64,000 nt of DNA from Methylocystis sp. L43 (GCF_015709525.1 NZ_JADNRA010000034.1:186001-250000); one strand, 5' to 3'; counted from the first letter of the stretch, positions 32,452 to 42,456 are shown. Numbers and translations: made by a program. The notes: a model not told the origin generated them from the letters alone.

Positions 32452-33033
32452 TTACTTCGCCTTCTCCTGGCACTTTCCAGGCGGGCTGTCCGGCAGGGTT
32501 TCGTGACCCGCGTAGGGTTTGAAAGACTTGCGCTGAGCGTCCGTCAGCCAGCTCGCCTTCTCCGGCGCTTCCTTGAACAGATGTCGGATCCAGGCCATGA
32601 CCTTCAGCATCTCATCGAGCGTGAGGTTCTGGTACTGCGGCCCCATGGACGCTTGCCCGCCGCCATAGATCGTCGAGAACAGACCCTCGTCCGTTTCGTT
32701 CTGCGGATAGGTCCAATAGGCGTCGTTGAGGCCGGGGCCGATCTTTCCTTCGGCGAGGTGGCCGTGACAGCCGGAGCAGGCGGAAAGAAAGAGCTGTTCG
32801 CCCAGCTTCAGACAGCTTGCATCCTCGTTATAAGGATTCTTGCCCGACGTCATGAATTCCTTGACGCCTGCGGTGTCCTTTCCCTCCGGCAGCGCGTCAT
32901 CAAAGTTCAGCACCTCGCCCGTGATCGTGTTGCGGAATGTGATCCCTGCGGTCTGCGCGATGGCGCCGAGCGCTACCAAACAGGCCGCAGCGCCAATGAG
33001 GGACAGGGAAACGCTTCTTTTGCTATTCGACAC
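32452..33033 (-). CDS. mxaG: MxaG, cytochrome cL
   Basis: A 193-residue periplasmic class I cytochrome c, electron acceptor of methanol dehydrogenase. It has a signal segment, one heme motif CSGCHG, and the family blocks [24 protein letters not shown] and [13 protein letters not shown]. The start is a GTG at 33033 with AGGA upstream: ATG choices further up would overlap mxaJ. It lies 34 bases after mxaJ. Confidence 0.94.
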   Translation of the reverse strand: MSNSKRSVSLSLIGAAACLVALGAIAQTAGITFRNTITGEVLNFDDALPEGKDTAGVKEFMTSGKNPYNEDASCLKLGEQLFLSACSGCHGHLAEGKIGPGLNDAYWTYPQNETDEGLFSTIYGGGQASMGPQYQNLTLDEMLKVMAWIRHLFKEAPEKASWLTDAQRKSFKPYAGHETLPDSPPGKCQEKAK

Positions 33034-33067
33034 GTATTTCGTCCTGCTTTTCGTTGCGCGCGGCGCA

Positions 33068-33973
33068 TCATTGGGTGACGGGAAGAAGAGGAACGCCTTC
33101 CGCTTTGAGGATGTCATCGATCTTGGGCCGAGCGGCGACGAGCGCCTGATCGATTTCAGTCAGCAAGGCTTTGTCGTCGCGCCGCACCGCGACCGATTGA
33201 TCGAAGCGCTGGGGCACTTTTTCGCCATTGCTTTTCACTGCGTCGTCTTCGATCAGCGTCATCCGCAGTGGCGTCGATGACGCCTTGACGTAACGTGCGA
33301 CGTCGGGCGCGAAGCCGACCGCGACCTCGGCGGCGCCGCTGACCACCTCGCCAACCATTCGGGCGGGATCAATCTGCGTGTATTGATTGCGCGCCGATTT
33401 GAAGTTCACCAGCGAATAGAGATAGGCCATGTTGTCTTCGTATTGGCCCATATCCTTGAGCAGCATTTCGCCCGGAGAGCCGAAAGCGACGACGACGTGG
33501 CCAAGCTTCTTCAGACGAGCGTCGGACCATGATTTGATGTCGAGGTCGCGATCGGCGCGGCTGACGAAGACATAACCGGTGCGATAGTACGGCTTCGACG
33601 TTGCGACGCGCGGATCGCCGGTATCGAGTCCAATGACGACGTCGCAGAGCTTCTTGTCGAGAGAATCGCGCACGAGATAAATCGCCGGCTGCTGCGACCA
33701 GACGAACTGGGCCTTACGTTTCATGGCGTCGGCGAGCGCAACGCCGATCTTGTTCTCAAGTCCCGAGCCGTCTTCCATCGAGAGCGGCGGCTGATTCTTC
33801 GCCGCGCAGATGCGAAGCGTATTGGGATCTGACGGCTCCGCCGCCGAAGCGGTCGCGGCGTTCGAGACGGCGTCGCCAGCAACGCCGAGCGAAGCGCCTT
33901 CTGCGCTCATGGCCGCAAGAGCGACGAAGAGCGCGCCGCATGCGCCTGCGGGCAAGCGAGTGAATCGCGACAT
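33068..33973 (-). CDS. mxaJ: MxaJ, periplasmic binding-protein-like component
   Basis: A 301-residue protein with a signal peptide and a substrate-binding-protein (SBP_bac_3) fold: [28 protein letters not shown] begins the domain. MxaJ is required for active methanol dehydrogenase and interacts with MxaF, but its ligand is not known. ATG 33973 is chosen over the much longer open frame because it begins the signal peptide [19 protein letters not shown]. Confidence 0.94.
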   Translation of the reverse strand: MSRFTRLPAGACGALFVALAAMSAEGASLGVAGDAVSNAATASAAEPSDPNTLRICAAKNQPPLSMEDGSGLENKIGVALADAMKRKAQFVWSQQPAIYLVRDSLDKKLCDVVIGLDTGDPRVATSKPYYRTGYVFVSRADRDLDIKSWSDARLKKLGHVVVAFGSPGEMLLKDMGQYEDNMAYLYSLVNFKSARNQYTQIDPARMVGEVVSGAAEVAVGFAPDVARYVKASSTPLRMTLIEDDAVKSNGEKVPQRFDQSVAVRRDDKALLTEIDQALVAARPKIDDILKAEGVPLLPVTQ

Positions 33974-33999
33974 GGCTTTCTTTCCGTGATCATTTCGAT

Positions 34000-34037
34000 C
34001 GCCTGCTCGGACGCATGGGGGCGCGTCCGAACAGGCG
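34000..34037 (-). promoter_or_regulatory. Intercistronic hairpin between mxaF and mxaJ
   Basis: Arms of 15 bases (34000-34014 and 34023-34037) pair with one mismatch around an eight-base loop. There is no T-run after it on the minus strand, so an mRNA-stabilising or processing role is more likely than termination. It would protect the 3' end of the mxaF message. Confidence 0.6.
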
Positions 34038-34083
34038 TCTCGTAACCGCCTCAGGCGGATGAGATCGATGGAACGATGGGCGA

Positions 34084-35958
34084 TTAGTTCGCCTTGTATT
34101 CGCCCACGCTCAGATCGTCGTAGGGACCTTTGCCGTCGAGCGAGAACACCATCACGCCGCCGCCCATCTGCGTGTAATTGGCGAGCTGCTTGAAGGCGCC
34201 AACCGCGCCGAGACCGGCTGTCGGATCCTGGAGGTCGAACACGAGGCCAACCCCCGGCCAACCGCCGACGCCATACATGATGGCGAGATATTCGACGCCC
34301 TTGTGCTGATAGACGATCGGATGTCCGATGACGCCGGACGGAAGCTTGAACTTCCACAGCAGTTCGCCGGTGTCGCTGTGACGGGCCTTGATGAAGCCGT
34401 CGAGCGTTCCGTAGAAGACGACGTTGCCGGCGGTGGCGGCGGTGCCGCCCCAAACGGCGAAGCGCTCCATCTTCTCCCATTTGAACTTGCCGGTGATGGC
34501 GTTGTAGGCCTTGATCTGGCCGAGGCCTTCAGCCTTCTGACGATCGCCCTTGGGACCCGGAAACATGTTGAGCGTCGCGCCGACGAAGAACTGACCCGCA
34601 CGATAGGGAAGCATGAAGGGCTCCCAGTCCATGCAGATGTGGTTCACGCCGAGGAAGAACAGCTCCTTGTTGGGATCGTAGGAGTCGAGGCCCTGGTTGT
34701 GATAGCCCATCGCCGAGGGACAGATGTCCTTGGCGAGATGGTCCATCCGCGTGCCATATTCCGGATCGCGCACCGGCAGGCCGCTCTTCAGATCGACCTT
34801 CTTGAACACATTGACCGTGTCATCAATCTTGTCGGCGGAGACCAGCGTGCCGTCGGTACGGTCGAGCGTGTAGACGATGCCGTTGCGGTCGGGATGGGTC
34901 AGCAGCTTGCGCAGCTTGCCGTCCTTGTCCTTCTGCTCGCTGAGCATCATGAAGTTGATGCCGGCGTAGTCCCATTCATCGTGCGGCGTCTTCTGATAGC
35001 CGAACTTCGCCTCGCCCGTGTTGAGGTCGCGGCCCCAAATGGTCATCGTCCACTTGTTGTCGCCAGGACGCATCGTCTCGTTCCACGGCGCCGGATTGCC
35101 GCTGCCGTAGTAGACGAGGTTGGTGCCCGAATCGTAAGCGAACCAGCCCCAATTGGTGCCGCCGCCGATCTTCCAGGCGTCGCCTTCCCAGGTCGCCGTG
35201 CCGAGGCCCTTCTGGCCGTAATGCGGATTGGCCTTGTTGAAGTCGTCGCCGATCAGCACGTCCGAATCCGGACCGGTCGCATAGGCGCGCCACTTCTGCT
35301 CGCCGGTGCGCACATCATAGGCGGTCATATAGCCGCGCACGCCCAGTTCGGCGCCCGAGCTGCCGATGAGCACAATGTCCTTATAGATGTGCGGCGCGAC
35401 GGTCAGCGTGGAGCCGACCTTGAAGTCGGAGTTTTCGATCTTCCAATATTCCTCGCCGGTGCTGGCGTTCAACGCGACGACATGGCCGTCGAGCAGCGTC
35501 TTCACGATCAGCGCAGGCGCCTTGCCGTCGCCGGGCCAGTAGGCGAGACCACGATTGACGATGTCGCAACAGGCGACGGCGCGCGCCGCGGCGTTCTGCT
35601 TGGGCTTATGCTGCCAGAGAATGCGGGTCGGGTCGTCGAGGTTGAGCGCGAAGGTATTATTGGGAAAAGACGTGTGAACATACATTTTGCCGTCGATGAC
35701 GATCGGCGAACCTTCGTGACCGCTGAGCAGACCAGTCGAGAACGACCAGGCGACCTTTAGGTTCTTGACGTTATCGGCGTTGACCTGGGTCAGCGTGCTG
35801 TAGTGGTTGGAGCTGTAGTTTTTGCCCTGCATGGCCCAGTTGTCTTCGCTCTTCGTCAGAGCTTCGAGCTTATCCTCGGCAGTCGCAGCGGACATCGTCA
35901 CGATCGGCGCCGCGATCAGCACGGACAACAGGGACACGGAATTCAGCAGTTTCCTCAT
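34084..35958 (-). CDS. mxaF: MxaF, calcium-dependent methanol dehydrogenase large subunit
   Basis: A 624-residue PQQ eight-bladed propeller enzyme that oxidises methanol to formaldehyde in the periplasm. It has a signal peptide, the adjacent-cysteine ring that stacks on PQQ ([10 protein letters not shown]), tryptophan-docking motifs and the catalytic aspartate in [10 protein letters not shown]. The residue two places after that aspartate is alanine; lanthanide-dependent XoxF has aspartate there. This supports the calcium type, as does mxaI in the operon. ATG 35958 starts the signal peptide. It is the first gene of the operon. Confidence 0.98.
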   Translation of the reverse strand: MRKLLNSVSLLSVLIAAPIVTMSAATAEDKLEALTKSEDNWAMQGKNYSSNHYSTLTQVNADNVKNLKVAWSFSTGLLSGHEGSPIVIDGKMYVHTSFPNNTFALNLDDPTRILWQHKPKQNAAARAVACCDIVNRGLAYWPGDGKAPALIVKTLLDGHVVALNASTGEEYWKIENSDFKVGSTLTVAPHIYKDIVLIGSSGAELGVRGYMTAYDVRTGEQKWRAYATGPDSDVLIGDDFNKANPHYGQKGLGTATWEGDAWKIGGGTNWGWFAYDSGTNLVYYGSGNPAPWNETMRPGDNKWTMTIWGRDLNTGEAKFGYQKTPHDEWDYAGINFMMLSEQKDKDGKLRKLLTHPDRNGIVYTLDRTDGTLVSADKIDDTVNVFKKVDLKSGLPVRDPEYGTRMDHLAKDICPSAMGYHNQGLDSYDPNKELFFLGVNHICMDWEPFMLPYRAGQFFVGATLNMFPGPKGDRQKAEGLGQIKAYNAITGKFKWEKMERFAVWGGTAATAGNVVFYGTLDGFIKARHSDTGELLWKFKLPSGVIGHPIVYQHKGVEYLAIMYGVGGWPGVGLVFDLQDPTAGLGAVGAFKQLANYTQMGGGVMVFSLDGKGPYDDLSVGEYKAN

Positions 35959-36283
35959 CGACGAGTCCTCCTGCAACCTCGCCCGGACGCCTTCATGGCG
36001 TCTTCGACGGCGACGTCGCCCCGCAAATAGACGGCAAAATGCAGCCGCCGTGGTTCATTGACGGTCGCTTATTCTCGCTGCGCGTTCGCGCGCAAATTCG
36101 AGAGACGATCCGCCGGCATATAAGTTTAAGCGCAAGGCCGAGTCTTCACGATTTATCGGTAATGTGTCTCGGGAAATATCGGCATGTTTTCTCCCCATGC
36201 TTCCCGACGTCGTGGCGCTTGACGCAAAATCGCGCACAGCTTTTGTTGAAAGCCGGTCATCCCCTCCGCATCAGAAGCATCGA
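35959..36283. other. mxa promoter region, divergent from protease gene
   Basis: About 325 bases between mxaF and the rightward trypsin-like gene. GAGGAC lies before mxaF as ribosome site. The mxaF promoter must be here, but I cannot name -35/-10 boxes with confidence. No mxaW-like gene is seen. Confidence 0.5.
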
Positions 36284-37153
36284 ATGCCAAAACATGTCGC
36301 GCCAATGAATTCGCCTGCGCGCCGCCATCGCCTGTTCGCTCCGGCGATTCTGCGCTCGACCGCTTTTCCGGTCGCCCTGGTCACGCTCATGCTGCTCGGC
36401 GTGACGTTTGCGCGCATCGGCGCGCAAACAGCGCACGCCGCGCTTTACCCCGACGACCGGCGGCAAGCGATGACGGAGGCGGACGCCAGTCGCTTCGCCG
36501 GCGCCGGCGTGCTCATGTGCTACTCGGATTTCGGAACGCTGGAGCGCGCGGCGGCCGCCTGGCTCGTCGGAGCGCATGATCTCGTCGTGATGAATGCGCA
36601 TAATTTCGTCGATCGGCGTCTCGTCCCAACGCATCCGGTGACGAATTGCTTCTTCAGGATCGCCGGCGGCGACTATTATTTCGATGAGAACAGCCTTCGC
36701 ATCGGCGCTTCGGTCGAATCGAAAGCGTTGCATATCACTGACGATTGGGCGTTGCTGCGTCTGCTTCAGCCAACGCCTGAAACCGTGAAGCCGCAGCCCG
36801 CACCGGACACGAGTGATGTCGCCACCGGCGCGCGCTTCAAGGTCGTGATGGTCTCTCCGGCCGGACATTCCAACACACGCCTCGTGGCCAGTACTGAATC
36901 ATGCGATGTTTATCGCGTCGACGAGCCCACCGAAGGTCACATTCGTCGCGTGCGTCACGACTGCAATGACGGCTATGGCGGCTCGGGTTCCGGCCTGTTC
37001 ACCGAAGACGGTCGTCTGATCGCCATGCATAGCGCTTCACTCGACATGAATCAGAAGCGGCCTTTCGATATCGAGACGCATTTCGGTTCGGCGATGCTTT
37101 TCGAAGGCAAACTCGCCGAGGCGATCCGTGACGCCGCGTCAAAGCCGCGTTAG
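36284..37153 (+). CDS. Exported trypsin-like serine protease
   Basis: A 289-residue protein with an N-terminal membrane/signal segment (FPVALVTLMLLGVTFARIGAQTAHA) and a trypsin-like domain. The triad appears as His in VVMNAHNF, Asp in HITDDWALLRL and Ser in YGGSGSGLF. Cysteines in LMCYS, TNCFF, ESCDV and HDCND may form disulfides. The start at 36284 or the ATG at 36305 are both possible. It is divergent from mxaF; no link to methanol oxidation is shown. Confidence 0.8.
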   Translation: MPKHVAPMNSPARRHRLFAPAILRSTAFPVALVTLMLLGVTFARIGAQTAHAALYPDDRRQAMTEADASRFAGAGVLMCYSDFGTLERAAAAWLVGAHDLVVMNAHNFVDRRLVPTHPVTNCFFRIAGGDYYFDENSLRIGASVESKALHITDDWALLRLLQPTPETVKPQPAPDTSDVATGARFKVVMVSPAGHSNTRLVASTESCDVYRVDEPTEGHIRRVRHDCNDGYGGSGSGLFTEDGRLIAMHSASLDMNQKRPFDIETHFGSAMLFEGKLAEAIRDAASKPR

Positions 37154-37154
37154 C

Positions 37155-38027
37155 TCATTCCTTTGGCGGAATCGTCCGCAACCAGGCGACGAGCGCGTCG
37201 AGATCATCCGGCGACATTTTGGAGAAATGCGCCTTGGAGAGCGTCGACATCGGCGGCTTCAGCAGCGCGCCATTACGCGCCACGCCTTGTGTGATCGCGC
37301 GCTTCAACTCATCGTCCGACCAGGCGCCGACGCCCTTTACCGGATGCGACGTGATGTTGGAGGCGACGACGACGCCGGCGGCGTTGCGGAAGGTCTTTCC
37401 GCCCGCGCCGAGACGATTTCGATACTCAGGCGCGCCATCGATTTCCTCGCTGTGACACGACAGGCAACGGGCGAGCGACGCGACATAGCGGCCGCGCGTG
37501 TTTTTGTCGGCAAGAGACGCGTCATCAAAGGCCGACGCCGCTCCGGGCATCAGGCGAGGCGTCCATTCGCCGCTGCGCTGCTGCGGCGCCTGAAGCGGCG
37601 CGTGGATCTGCGTCGCCGAGCGCAGAAAGGCGATGATCGCGTCGAGATCGCGCGCGGTCAGCGGCTTGTAGGAGTCCGACGGCATGACGTGCGCAAGACG
37701 GCCATACCGGCCGACGCCGTCGACGATCGCGGCGCGCAATTCTTCGTCGGTCCACGCGCCGACGCCGGTCTCTCTATCTGGAGAGATGTTGGGACCCCGC
37801 ACGACATAGGATTTGCCGGAAAATGTCTGCGCGCCGCCGGAGAAACGACTGGAGAGATCATAGCCAGCTGGGCCGCGCGGCGTATGGCAATTATCGCAGG
37901 CCGTCAGCGCTTCGACGAGATAGCGGCCGCGTTCGATATCGCTAGCATGGGCCGCGGCGCCAATCAGCCAGCACGCAAGCAGAGCGATTGGCGCCCGAAG
38001 AACGGACCGCCGGCCTTTGGCGTTCAT
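37155..38027 (-). CDS. Exported diheme cytochrome c
   Basis: A 290-residue protein with signal peptide (VLRAPIALLACWLIGAAAHAS) and two class I cytochrome c domains, hemes at CDNCHTPRG and CLSCHSEEIDG. Each domain has a downstream WTDEEL or WSDDEL segment, a family feature of cytochromes fused to or associated with periplasmic dehydrogenases. ATG 38027 is chosen for the signal peptide; ATG 38063 is an alternative. It may relay electrons from a periplasmic dehydrogenase, but no partner gene adjoins it. Confidence 0.88.
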   Translation of the reverse strand: MNAKGRRSVLRAPIALLACWLIGAAAHASDIERGRYLVEALTACDNCHTPRGPAGYDLSSRFSGGAQTFSGKSYVVRGPNISPDRETGVGAWTDEELRAAIVDGVGRYGRLAHVMPSDSYKPLTARDLDAIIAFLRSATQIHAPLQAPQQRSGEWTPRLMPGAASAFDDASLADKNTRGRYVASLARCLSCHSEEIDGAPEYRNRLGAGGKTFRNAAGVVVASNITSHPVKGVGAWSDDELKRAITQGVARNGALLKPPMSTLSKAHFSKMSPDDLDALVAWLRTIPPKE

Positions 38028-38139
38028 AATGCCCACGTTTATGGAATCACGTGGAGCGCTCATAATGCACCGCTCTCTTTGCGTCTCGCGGAAATATTTC
38101 CTGACAACGCAGGAAATTTTGGCAACGACGCCGCAGGAG

Positions 38140-38796
38140 TCAGCGCCCGAGAGAAAGGTTCGAGCCGTCGAGCACCGCATAGTCGAATCGTGCGCCGGTG
38201 ACGATCGCCGCGGTGAAATTGGCGCCGGTAAGAACAGCATGGGTGAGATTGGCGCGCGTAAGGTCCGCCCCGTCGAAATTGGCGTCGGGGAGTTCGGCGC
38301 GCACGGGAACCATGCCCTGATTGGCGGGATCGGCGCCGAGATCCGCGCCGATCAGCTTTGCATCGTGGAAGTTCACGCCCTTGCCGCCGCCAATGATGCG
38401 CGCATTCGAGAGGTCGGCGTGGTCAAAATTCGCGCCGTCGAGAAGCGCGGCATAGAGCGTTGCGCCTCTCATCACCGCGTCCGAAAAGTCGGCGTCCTGC
38501 AAATCGGCGCGCGTGAAATTCGCGCCCGACAGATCGGCCTTCGCCAGCTTCGCGCCCGCGAGCTTGGTGGAGAAGAAGTCTGCGCCATGCATGTTGAGGT
38601 CGGACAGATCGACGCCGGAGAGATCGAGATTTGAAAGATCGATCGGCTTACCCTGCGCTTCGGCGACCCTTTGCTCGACCTGCGCGCGCGACAATTCGGC
38701 TGCGAAGACTGAGGCCACTGACGGAAAGACGAAAGGCATTGCTCCGGCGACAAGCGCAAGGCAGCGACCGATCCGTCTTTGATTGGGTAATCTCAT
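38140..38796 (-). CDS. Exported pentapeptide-repeat protein
   Basis: A 218-residue protein with a signal peptide ending VASVFAAE, then some 20 pentapeptide units of the A(D/N)LxX type (LDLSGVDLSDLNMHGADF, AKLAKADLSGANFTRADL, GADLTRANLTHAVLTGANF). It folds as a right-handed quadrilateral beta-helix. Function unknown. It lies just upstream of the diheme cytochrome gene and on the same strand, so the two may be co-transcribed. Confidence 0.9.
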   Translation of the reverse strand: MRLPNQRRIGRCLALVAGAMPFVFPSVASVFAAELSRAQVEQRVAEAQGKPIDLSNLDLSGVDLSDLNMHGADFFSTKLAGAKLAKADLSGANFTRADLQDADFSDAVMRGATLYAALLDGANFDHADLSNARIIGGGKGVNFHDAKLIGADLGADPANQGMVPVRAELPDANFDGADLTRANLTHAVLTGANFTAAIVTGARFDYAVLDGSNLSLGR

Positions 38797-38950
38797 CAGT
38801 CGAACCCCGTCGCATATATTCTTTCAAAGCCTATGTTCGTCAGGCTAAGAGATGCAACAGGACAATCTCCTGTTGGCACCGGGAAACAGCGGCAGCCATT
38901 GGCCACGGCGCCAGCAGCACGTAGATCGCCCTGCGCTTTCGCGATAAGGA

Positions 38951-39376
38951 ATGGAGATGCAACGCCCGCAACTTTTTGCCTCCGGACTCGTCGTCGCTCT
39001 CTTGCTGTTTGCGGGCGCGCATTCGCCTGCATTTGCAGGTGACGCTGAACTGCCGAAGCGCCGGCCAGGCCTTTGGCGCATTTCGACGATTTCGCCGGAG
39101 ATCGGGTTGCAGACCAATGACGTCTGCATCGAAGAGGGCGACAGCATCATCGGCGCCCAGGACGAAAGTTGCGCGAAGCCTTCCGTTACGCACGCGAGTG
39201 ATCAGATCATCGTCACGATCGAATGCGGCCCAAAGGACGCGCGCGACGTCACGAGCCTGCTGTTCACCGGCGATTTCCAGAGCTGGTATCGCGCGCAGTC
39301 CAAGGCAACCGCGAAGGGGACTCGCTCAGGCTTTACGATCGACGCGAAGTTTCTATCCGAACGCTGCACGAACTAA
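38951..39376 (+). CDS. Exported DUF3617-family protein
   Basis: A 141-residue protein with signal peptide (LFASGLVVALLLFAGAHSPAFAG) followed by the DUF3617 hallmark RRPGLWRISTIS and paired cysteines (DVCIEEG with ESCAKP, IECGPK with SERCTN). Function unknown. The ATG at 38957 is an alternative start. Its stop overlaps the end of a truncated flavoprotein frame on the other strand. Confidence 0.8.
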   Translation: MEMQRPQLFASGLVVALLLFAGAHSPAFAGDAELPKRRPGLWRISTISPEIGLQTNDVCIEEGDSIIGAQDESCAKPSVTHASDQIIVTIECGPKDARDVTSLLFTGDFQSWYRAQSKATAKGTRSGFTIDAKFLSERCTN

Positions 39377-39495
39377 GCCGCTCCCGACGATCCAGTCGGA
39401 ACTGCGACGCCGAAAGCCCTGCTGGCGAGATAGCAGGCGCAAGTGAGACCGTTCTGTCCTGCTCCGATGACGATGGCGTCGTAGGTCTTAGGCAT
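39373..39495 (-). pseudogene. N-terminal remnant of a phytoene-dehydrogenase-like FAD oxidoreductase
   Basis: A 40-codon frame, MPKTYDAIVIGAGQNGLTCA onward, is the FAD-binding Rossmann start (GAGQNG) of a roughly 500-residue flavoprotein, but runs into unrelated sequence (VAVPTGSSGAA) and a stop. No continuation is present to the left, where the DUF3617 gene lies. This is a deletion relic. Confidence 0.75.
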
Positions 39496-39623
39496 TGGCT
39501 CGGTTCCGAGTTTGGCAGAGGGCCCTCGCTTCCTTTCGGACGTATACAGCGAGCCGTTTTGTTAGCCTCAGCGTTCATGATGCTCATATTCCAACTGCAA
39601 CGCATAACGAAGCAGGAGAAGGC

Positions 39624-40118
39624 ATGATGACGAAAGCAGAGATCACGGCAAAAACAGTCGCCATCAAGCACATCAAGATTCGCTTGGCAAAGACGTTTGC
39701 GCAGGTTCGTGAAAAACTCGAAGCTGTGCTGCCGGAGCTCGATGCGCAAATCGTCGAACAGTTGAGCCAGAGCGACGAGCAAGCGGCCAAAGTTTACCAA
39801 GACGCCGGTCCAAAGCTATCGATCTTCCTCGTCCGGGACCATGGCGCCTTGCTGCATATCGCTGGAGAACGCCGCAACGCGATTCAATACGAGATTGGCA
39901 ATCCCTTAACCGCATCCAAAATGACGCGTCATCGTCTCGCCGCTGCTCTCTATGCCCCGCTACGCGTCGTGCTGTTTGAAGATGTAGATGGGAGGTCGGT
40001 CTTCGAATATGACCAGCCGTCATCGCTCTTCGGGCAGTTCGACGATGAACGCGTAACTGAGGTCGGGCGATATCTCGACGCCGCGCTTGAAGCTGCATTG
40101 CTCCAAGCGGCCGACTAA
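39624..40118 (+). CDS. DUF302-family protein
   Basis: A 164-residue soluble protein with KTFAQVREKLEAVLPEL near the N-terminus, then FLVRDHGALLHIAG, YEIGNPLTASKMTRHRLAAALYAPLRVVLFED and FEYDQPSSLFGQFDDERV, all DUF302 blocks. Function unknown. GGAGAAGG precedes the ATG. Confidence 0.88.
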   Translation: MMTKAEITAKTVAIKHIKIRLAKTFAQVREKLEAVLPELDAQIVEQLSQSDEQAAKVYQDAGPKLSIFLVRDHGALLHIAGERRNAIQYEIGNPLTASKMTRHRLAAALYAPLRVVLFEDVDGRSVFEYDQPSSLFGQFDDERVTEVGRYLDAALEAALLQAAD

Positions 40119-40188
40119 GCGGCGCGAAATTCGCACGCTGACGCAATTCCTGCTTGTAGCATTACTCTTATCTACGTTCTTGCCCGTC

Positions 40189-40950
40189 TCAGCGAGATCC
40201 ACCAGGGGATGACGAACGTCCCTGATCGGGTTGAGGAGCGGGAGGCGTGCGCCGCTCGACTCGGTATTTGTTGTGCAGACCGTCGAGCGCGCGATTTACG
40301 TAAGTATGGAACTGCGTCGCTTTCTCGATCGGCACGGTGAAAATGGCGATCCCGAAACCGATCGCTGCGGCGATCAAAGCCGTGATGACGACAGAAACGA
40401 ACCTGTAGACCATCGTCCGAAAGATTCCGCGACGGCGAGCCGGATGCACTTCGAAACGGCTTTTGTATCCTTGACTTTCTTTTGCAATCTCGGGCGCGTT
40501 TCGTTCAAACACTTGCTCGTGGGCGTGTAAGATCGCTTCTGCCTCTCGCGGTTCAACCTCGGCCTGAACAAATTGCGGTTGTTCGACCTCCTGCCATTGC
40601 GCCTGACTCTGATCAGGAGCTGTGTCAGTCGAGGTCCCCAAAACGATCTGTTCCTGCTCTTCCTCTCGCCGGGCGCGCGCCGCGGCCTCGACGAGGTCAG
40701 ATCGCCGGCGCTCTTCTTCACTTTGTTCCACAGCGGCGAGTCTTTGCTCCAGAGCGGCAAATCGTTTCTGCAGAGCAGCGATCGTCCACTCGCTGCGCAG
40801 CGTCTCGTTGTCGCGCGGCGGCACCTCGGCTGGCGCGAACGAGGCCGTCTGAACCTGCTCTGTTACGCGACGATTTTCTTCTCCACGACGCTCTTCCTCC
40901 CTTTGTTTGAAAGCGACGAGGGTCCAGTCGCTGAGAAGGGTCTTGCTCAT
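40189..40950 (-). CDS. Coiled-coil membrane protein with internal repeat
   Basis: A 253-residue protein. The N-terminal half is highly charged coiled coil and holds an internal duplication: SDWTLVAFKQREEE near residue 7 and SEWTIAALQKRFAA near residue 53. A single membrane helix (FVSVVITALIAAAIGFGIAIFTV) lies near residue 185-207, then a short proline-rich tail. No family recognised. It stands alone. Confidence 0.7.
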   Translation of the reverse strand: MSKTLLSDWTLVAFKQREEERRGEENRRVTEQVQTASFAPAEVPPRDNETLRSEWTIAALQKRFAALEQRLAAVEQSEEERRRSDLVEAAARARREEEQEQIVLGTSTDTAPDQSQAQWQEVEQPQFVQAEVEPREAEAILHAHEQVFERNAPEIAKESQGYKSRFEVHPARRRGIFRTMVYRFVSVVITALIAAAIGFGIAIFTVPIEKATQFHTYVNRALDGLHNKYRVERRTPPAPQPDQGRSSSPGGSR

Positions 40951-41156
40951 CTTTCACTCCAGTCTTTCGATGTTCGCATCAGACGCCTCGCGCGGCATTG
41001 TCAGGCTCGGAAAATCCCGTAGAAGCTTTCAGGCTTGTCTCATCGGTTCAAAAGCTAGGCTGAGACGATGCTTGGCGTTTGTAAAGCTCGGCGCGCGGAG
41101 CCGAGCACGTGAATTCCTTCCTGAAAATTAGGTCCTCAGATAGGCAGAGCATCCAA

Positions 41157-42233
41157 ATGTCGATCTTGTTTCAACCCGTGCGCATCGGCGAGATGGAATT
41201 GCCGAACCGCATCATCATGGCGCCTATCACCCGCTGCCGCGCCAGCGAAGGGCGCGTCCCCAACGCGCTCATGAAGGATTATTATGTGCAGCGCGCTTCC
41301 GCTGGGCTCATCCTCACTGAAGCGACATCCATCATGCCGATGGGCGTCGGCTATCCCGACACGCCGGGGATTTGGTCGGAGGCGCAGACCGACGGATGGA
41401 GACGGATCACGGAGGCGGTTCACGATGCTGGCGGAAGGATCATGCTGCAGCTCTGGCATGTCGGCCGCGTCTCGCATCCCATCTACCTCAACGGCGCGCC
41501 TCCTGTCGGGCCGAGCGCGATCGCGCCCGCCGGACATGTGAGCCTGTTGCGCCCCTACCAGCCCTATCCGATACCCCGCGCCCTCGCGCTTTCCGAGATC
41601 GCGGAAATTGTCGAGGCCTATCGGCGCGGCGCTGAAAACGCCAAAGCGGCCGGTTTCGACGGCGTGGAGTTGCACGGCGCCAATGGCTATTTGCTCGACC
41701 AGTTTCTCCAGGACAGCGCGAACAGGCGAACGGATCGCTATGGCGGCTCGGTCGAAAACCGCGCGCGCCTCATGCTTGAAGCGACCGACGCCGCTATCGC
41801 CGTCTGGGGGCCAGGCCGCGTCGGCATGCATCTGGCGCCGCGCGGCGATTCCCACTCGATGGGCGATTCCGACCCTGCGGCGACGTTCGGATATGTCGCG
41901 CGTGAACTCGGCAAGCGCGGCGTCGCCTTCATCTGCGCCCGCGAACATGCGGGACCCGACGCGCTCGGACGCGTTCTCAAGGAGGAATTCGGCGGCGCCT
42001 ATATCGTCAATGAGGGCTATGCCGCAGAGACAGCTGAAGCCGCGATCGCCGCGGGCGACGCCGACGCGGTGGCGTTCGGCAAGCTCTACATCGCCAATCC
42101 GGACCTGCCCGAGCGTCTTCGCAGGCATGCGGCGTTGAATGAACCCCAGCCGGCGACCTTCTATACGAAAGGTCCCGAGGGTTACACGGACTATCCGGCC
42201 ATGAGCGCTTCCCGATCGCATGAAATCATGTGA
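41157..42233 (+). CDS. Old yellow enzyme family flavin oxidoreductase (NemA-like)
   Basis: A 358-residue FMN-dependent ene-reductase. Motifs: MAPITRCRA for flavin binding, LWHVGRVSHP, the substrate-binding HGANGYLLDQFLQD and the C-terminal AFGKLYIANPDLPERLR. It reduces activated double bonds or nitro groups with NAD(P)H. ATG 41157 gives the family start MSILFQPVRIGEMELPNR. It is followed by a palindromic repeat. Confidence 0.93.
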   Translation: MSILFQPVRIGEMELPNRIIMAPITRCRASEGRVPNALMKDYYVQRASAGLILTEATSIMPMGVGYPDTPGIWSEAQTDGWRRITEAVHDAGGRIMLQLWHVGRVSHPIYLNGAPPVGPSAIAPAGHVSLLRPYQPYPIPRALALSEIAEIVEAYRRGAENAKAAGFDGVELHGANGYLLDQFLQDSANRRTDRYGGSVENRARLMLEATDAAIAVWGPGRVGMHLAPRGDSHSMGDSDPAATFGYVARELGKRGVAFICAREHAGPDALGRVLKEEFGGAYIVNEGYAAETAEAAIAAGDADAVAFGKLYIANPDLPERLRRHAALNEPQPATFYTKGPEGYTDYPAMSASRSHEIM

Positions 42234-42266
42234 TCGATACGGAATCGTTCAAGATCAAATTGGCGC

Positions 42267-42313
42267 AGCAGGTTCTCATCGAAAAAGTTCGTCAACTTTT
42301 TCGTAAACCTGCT
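42267..42313. repeat. Dispersed palindromic intergenic repeat, copy 2
   Basis: Arms AGCAGGTT and AACCTGCT with an inner inverted pair GAAAAAGTT/AACTTTTTC. It is the inverted relative of 25445-25482, with nine extra inner bases. It lies after the old yellow enzyme stop and may act as a terminator. Confidence 0.7.
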
Positions 42314-42456
42314 CTGGCGGAATGAGCGGCGTTCGCACGCCCGCGGGATTTCCGTTGCAGGCGTGAGCGCCTGGCGGATAGCGGGCTAACGCGCGAGATC
42401 ATCAGGGGCGCCGCCCAAATCCCATCCGCAACCGGCTGGAACGGCTTTAGCCGGGG

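Noticed and set aside
34303-35760. Long plus-strand frame of 485 codons antisense to mxaF
   Set aside because: It is a codon-bias shadow of mxaF in GC-rich DNA; it has no family features, and mxaF is certain.
34084-35958. XoxF (lanthanide-dependent) identity for the methanol dehydrogenase
   Set aside because: The lanthanide-specific aspartate two residues after the catalytic Asp is alanine here, and mxaI is in the operon.
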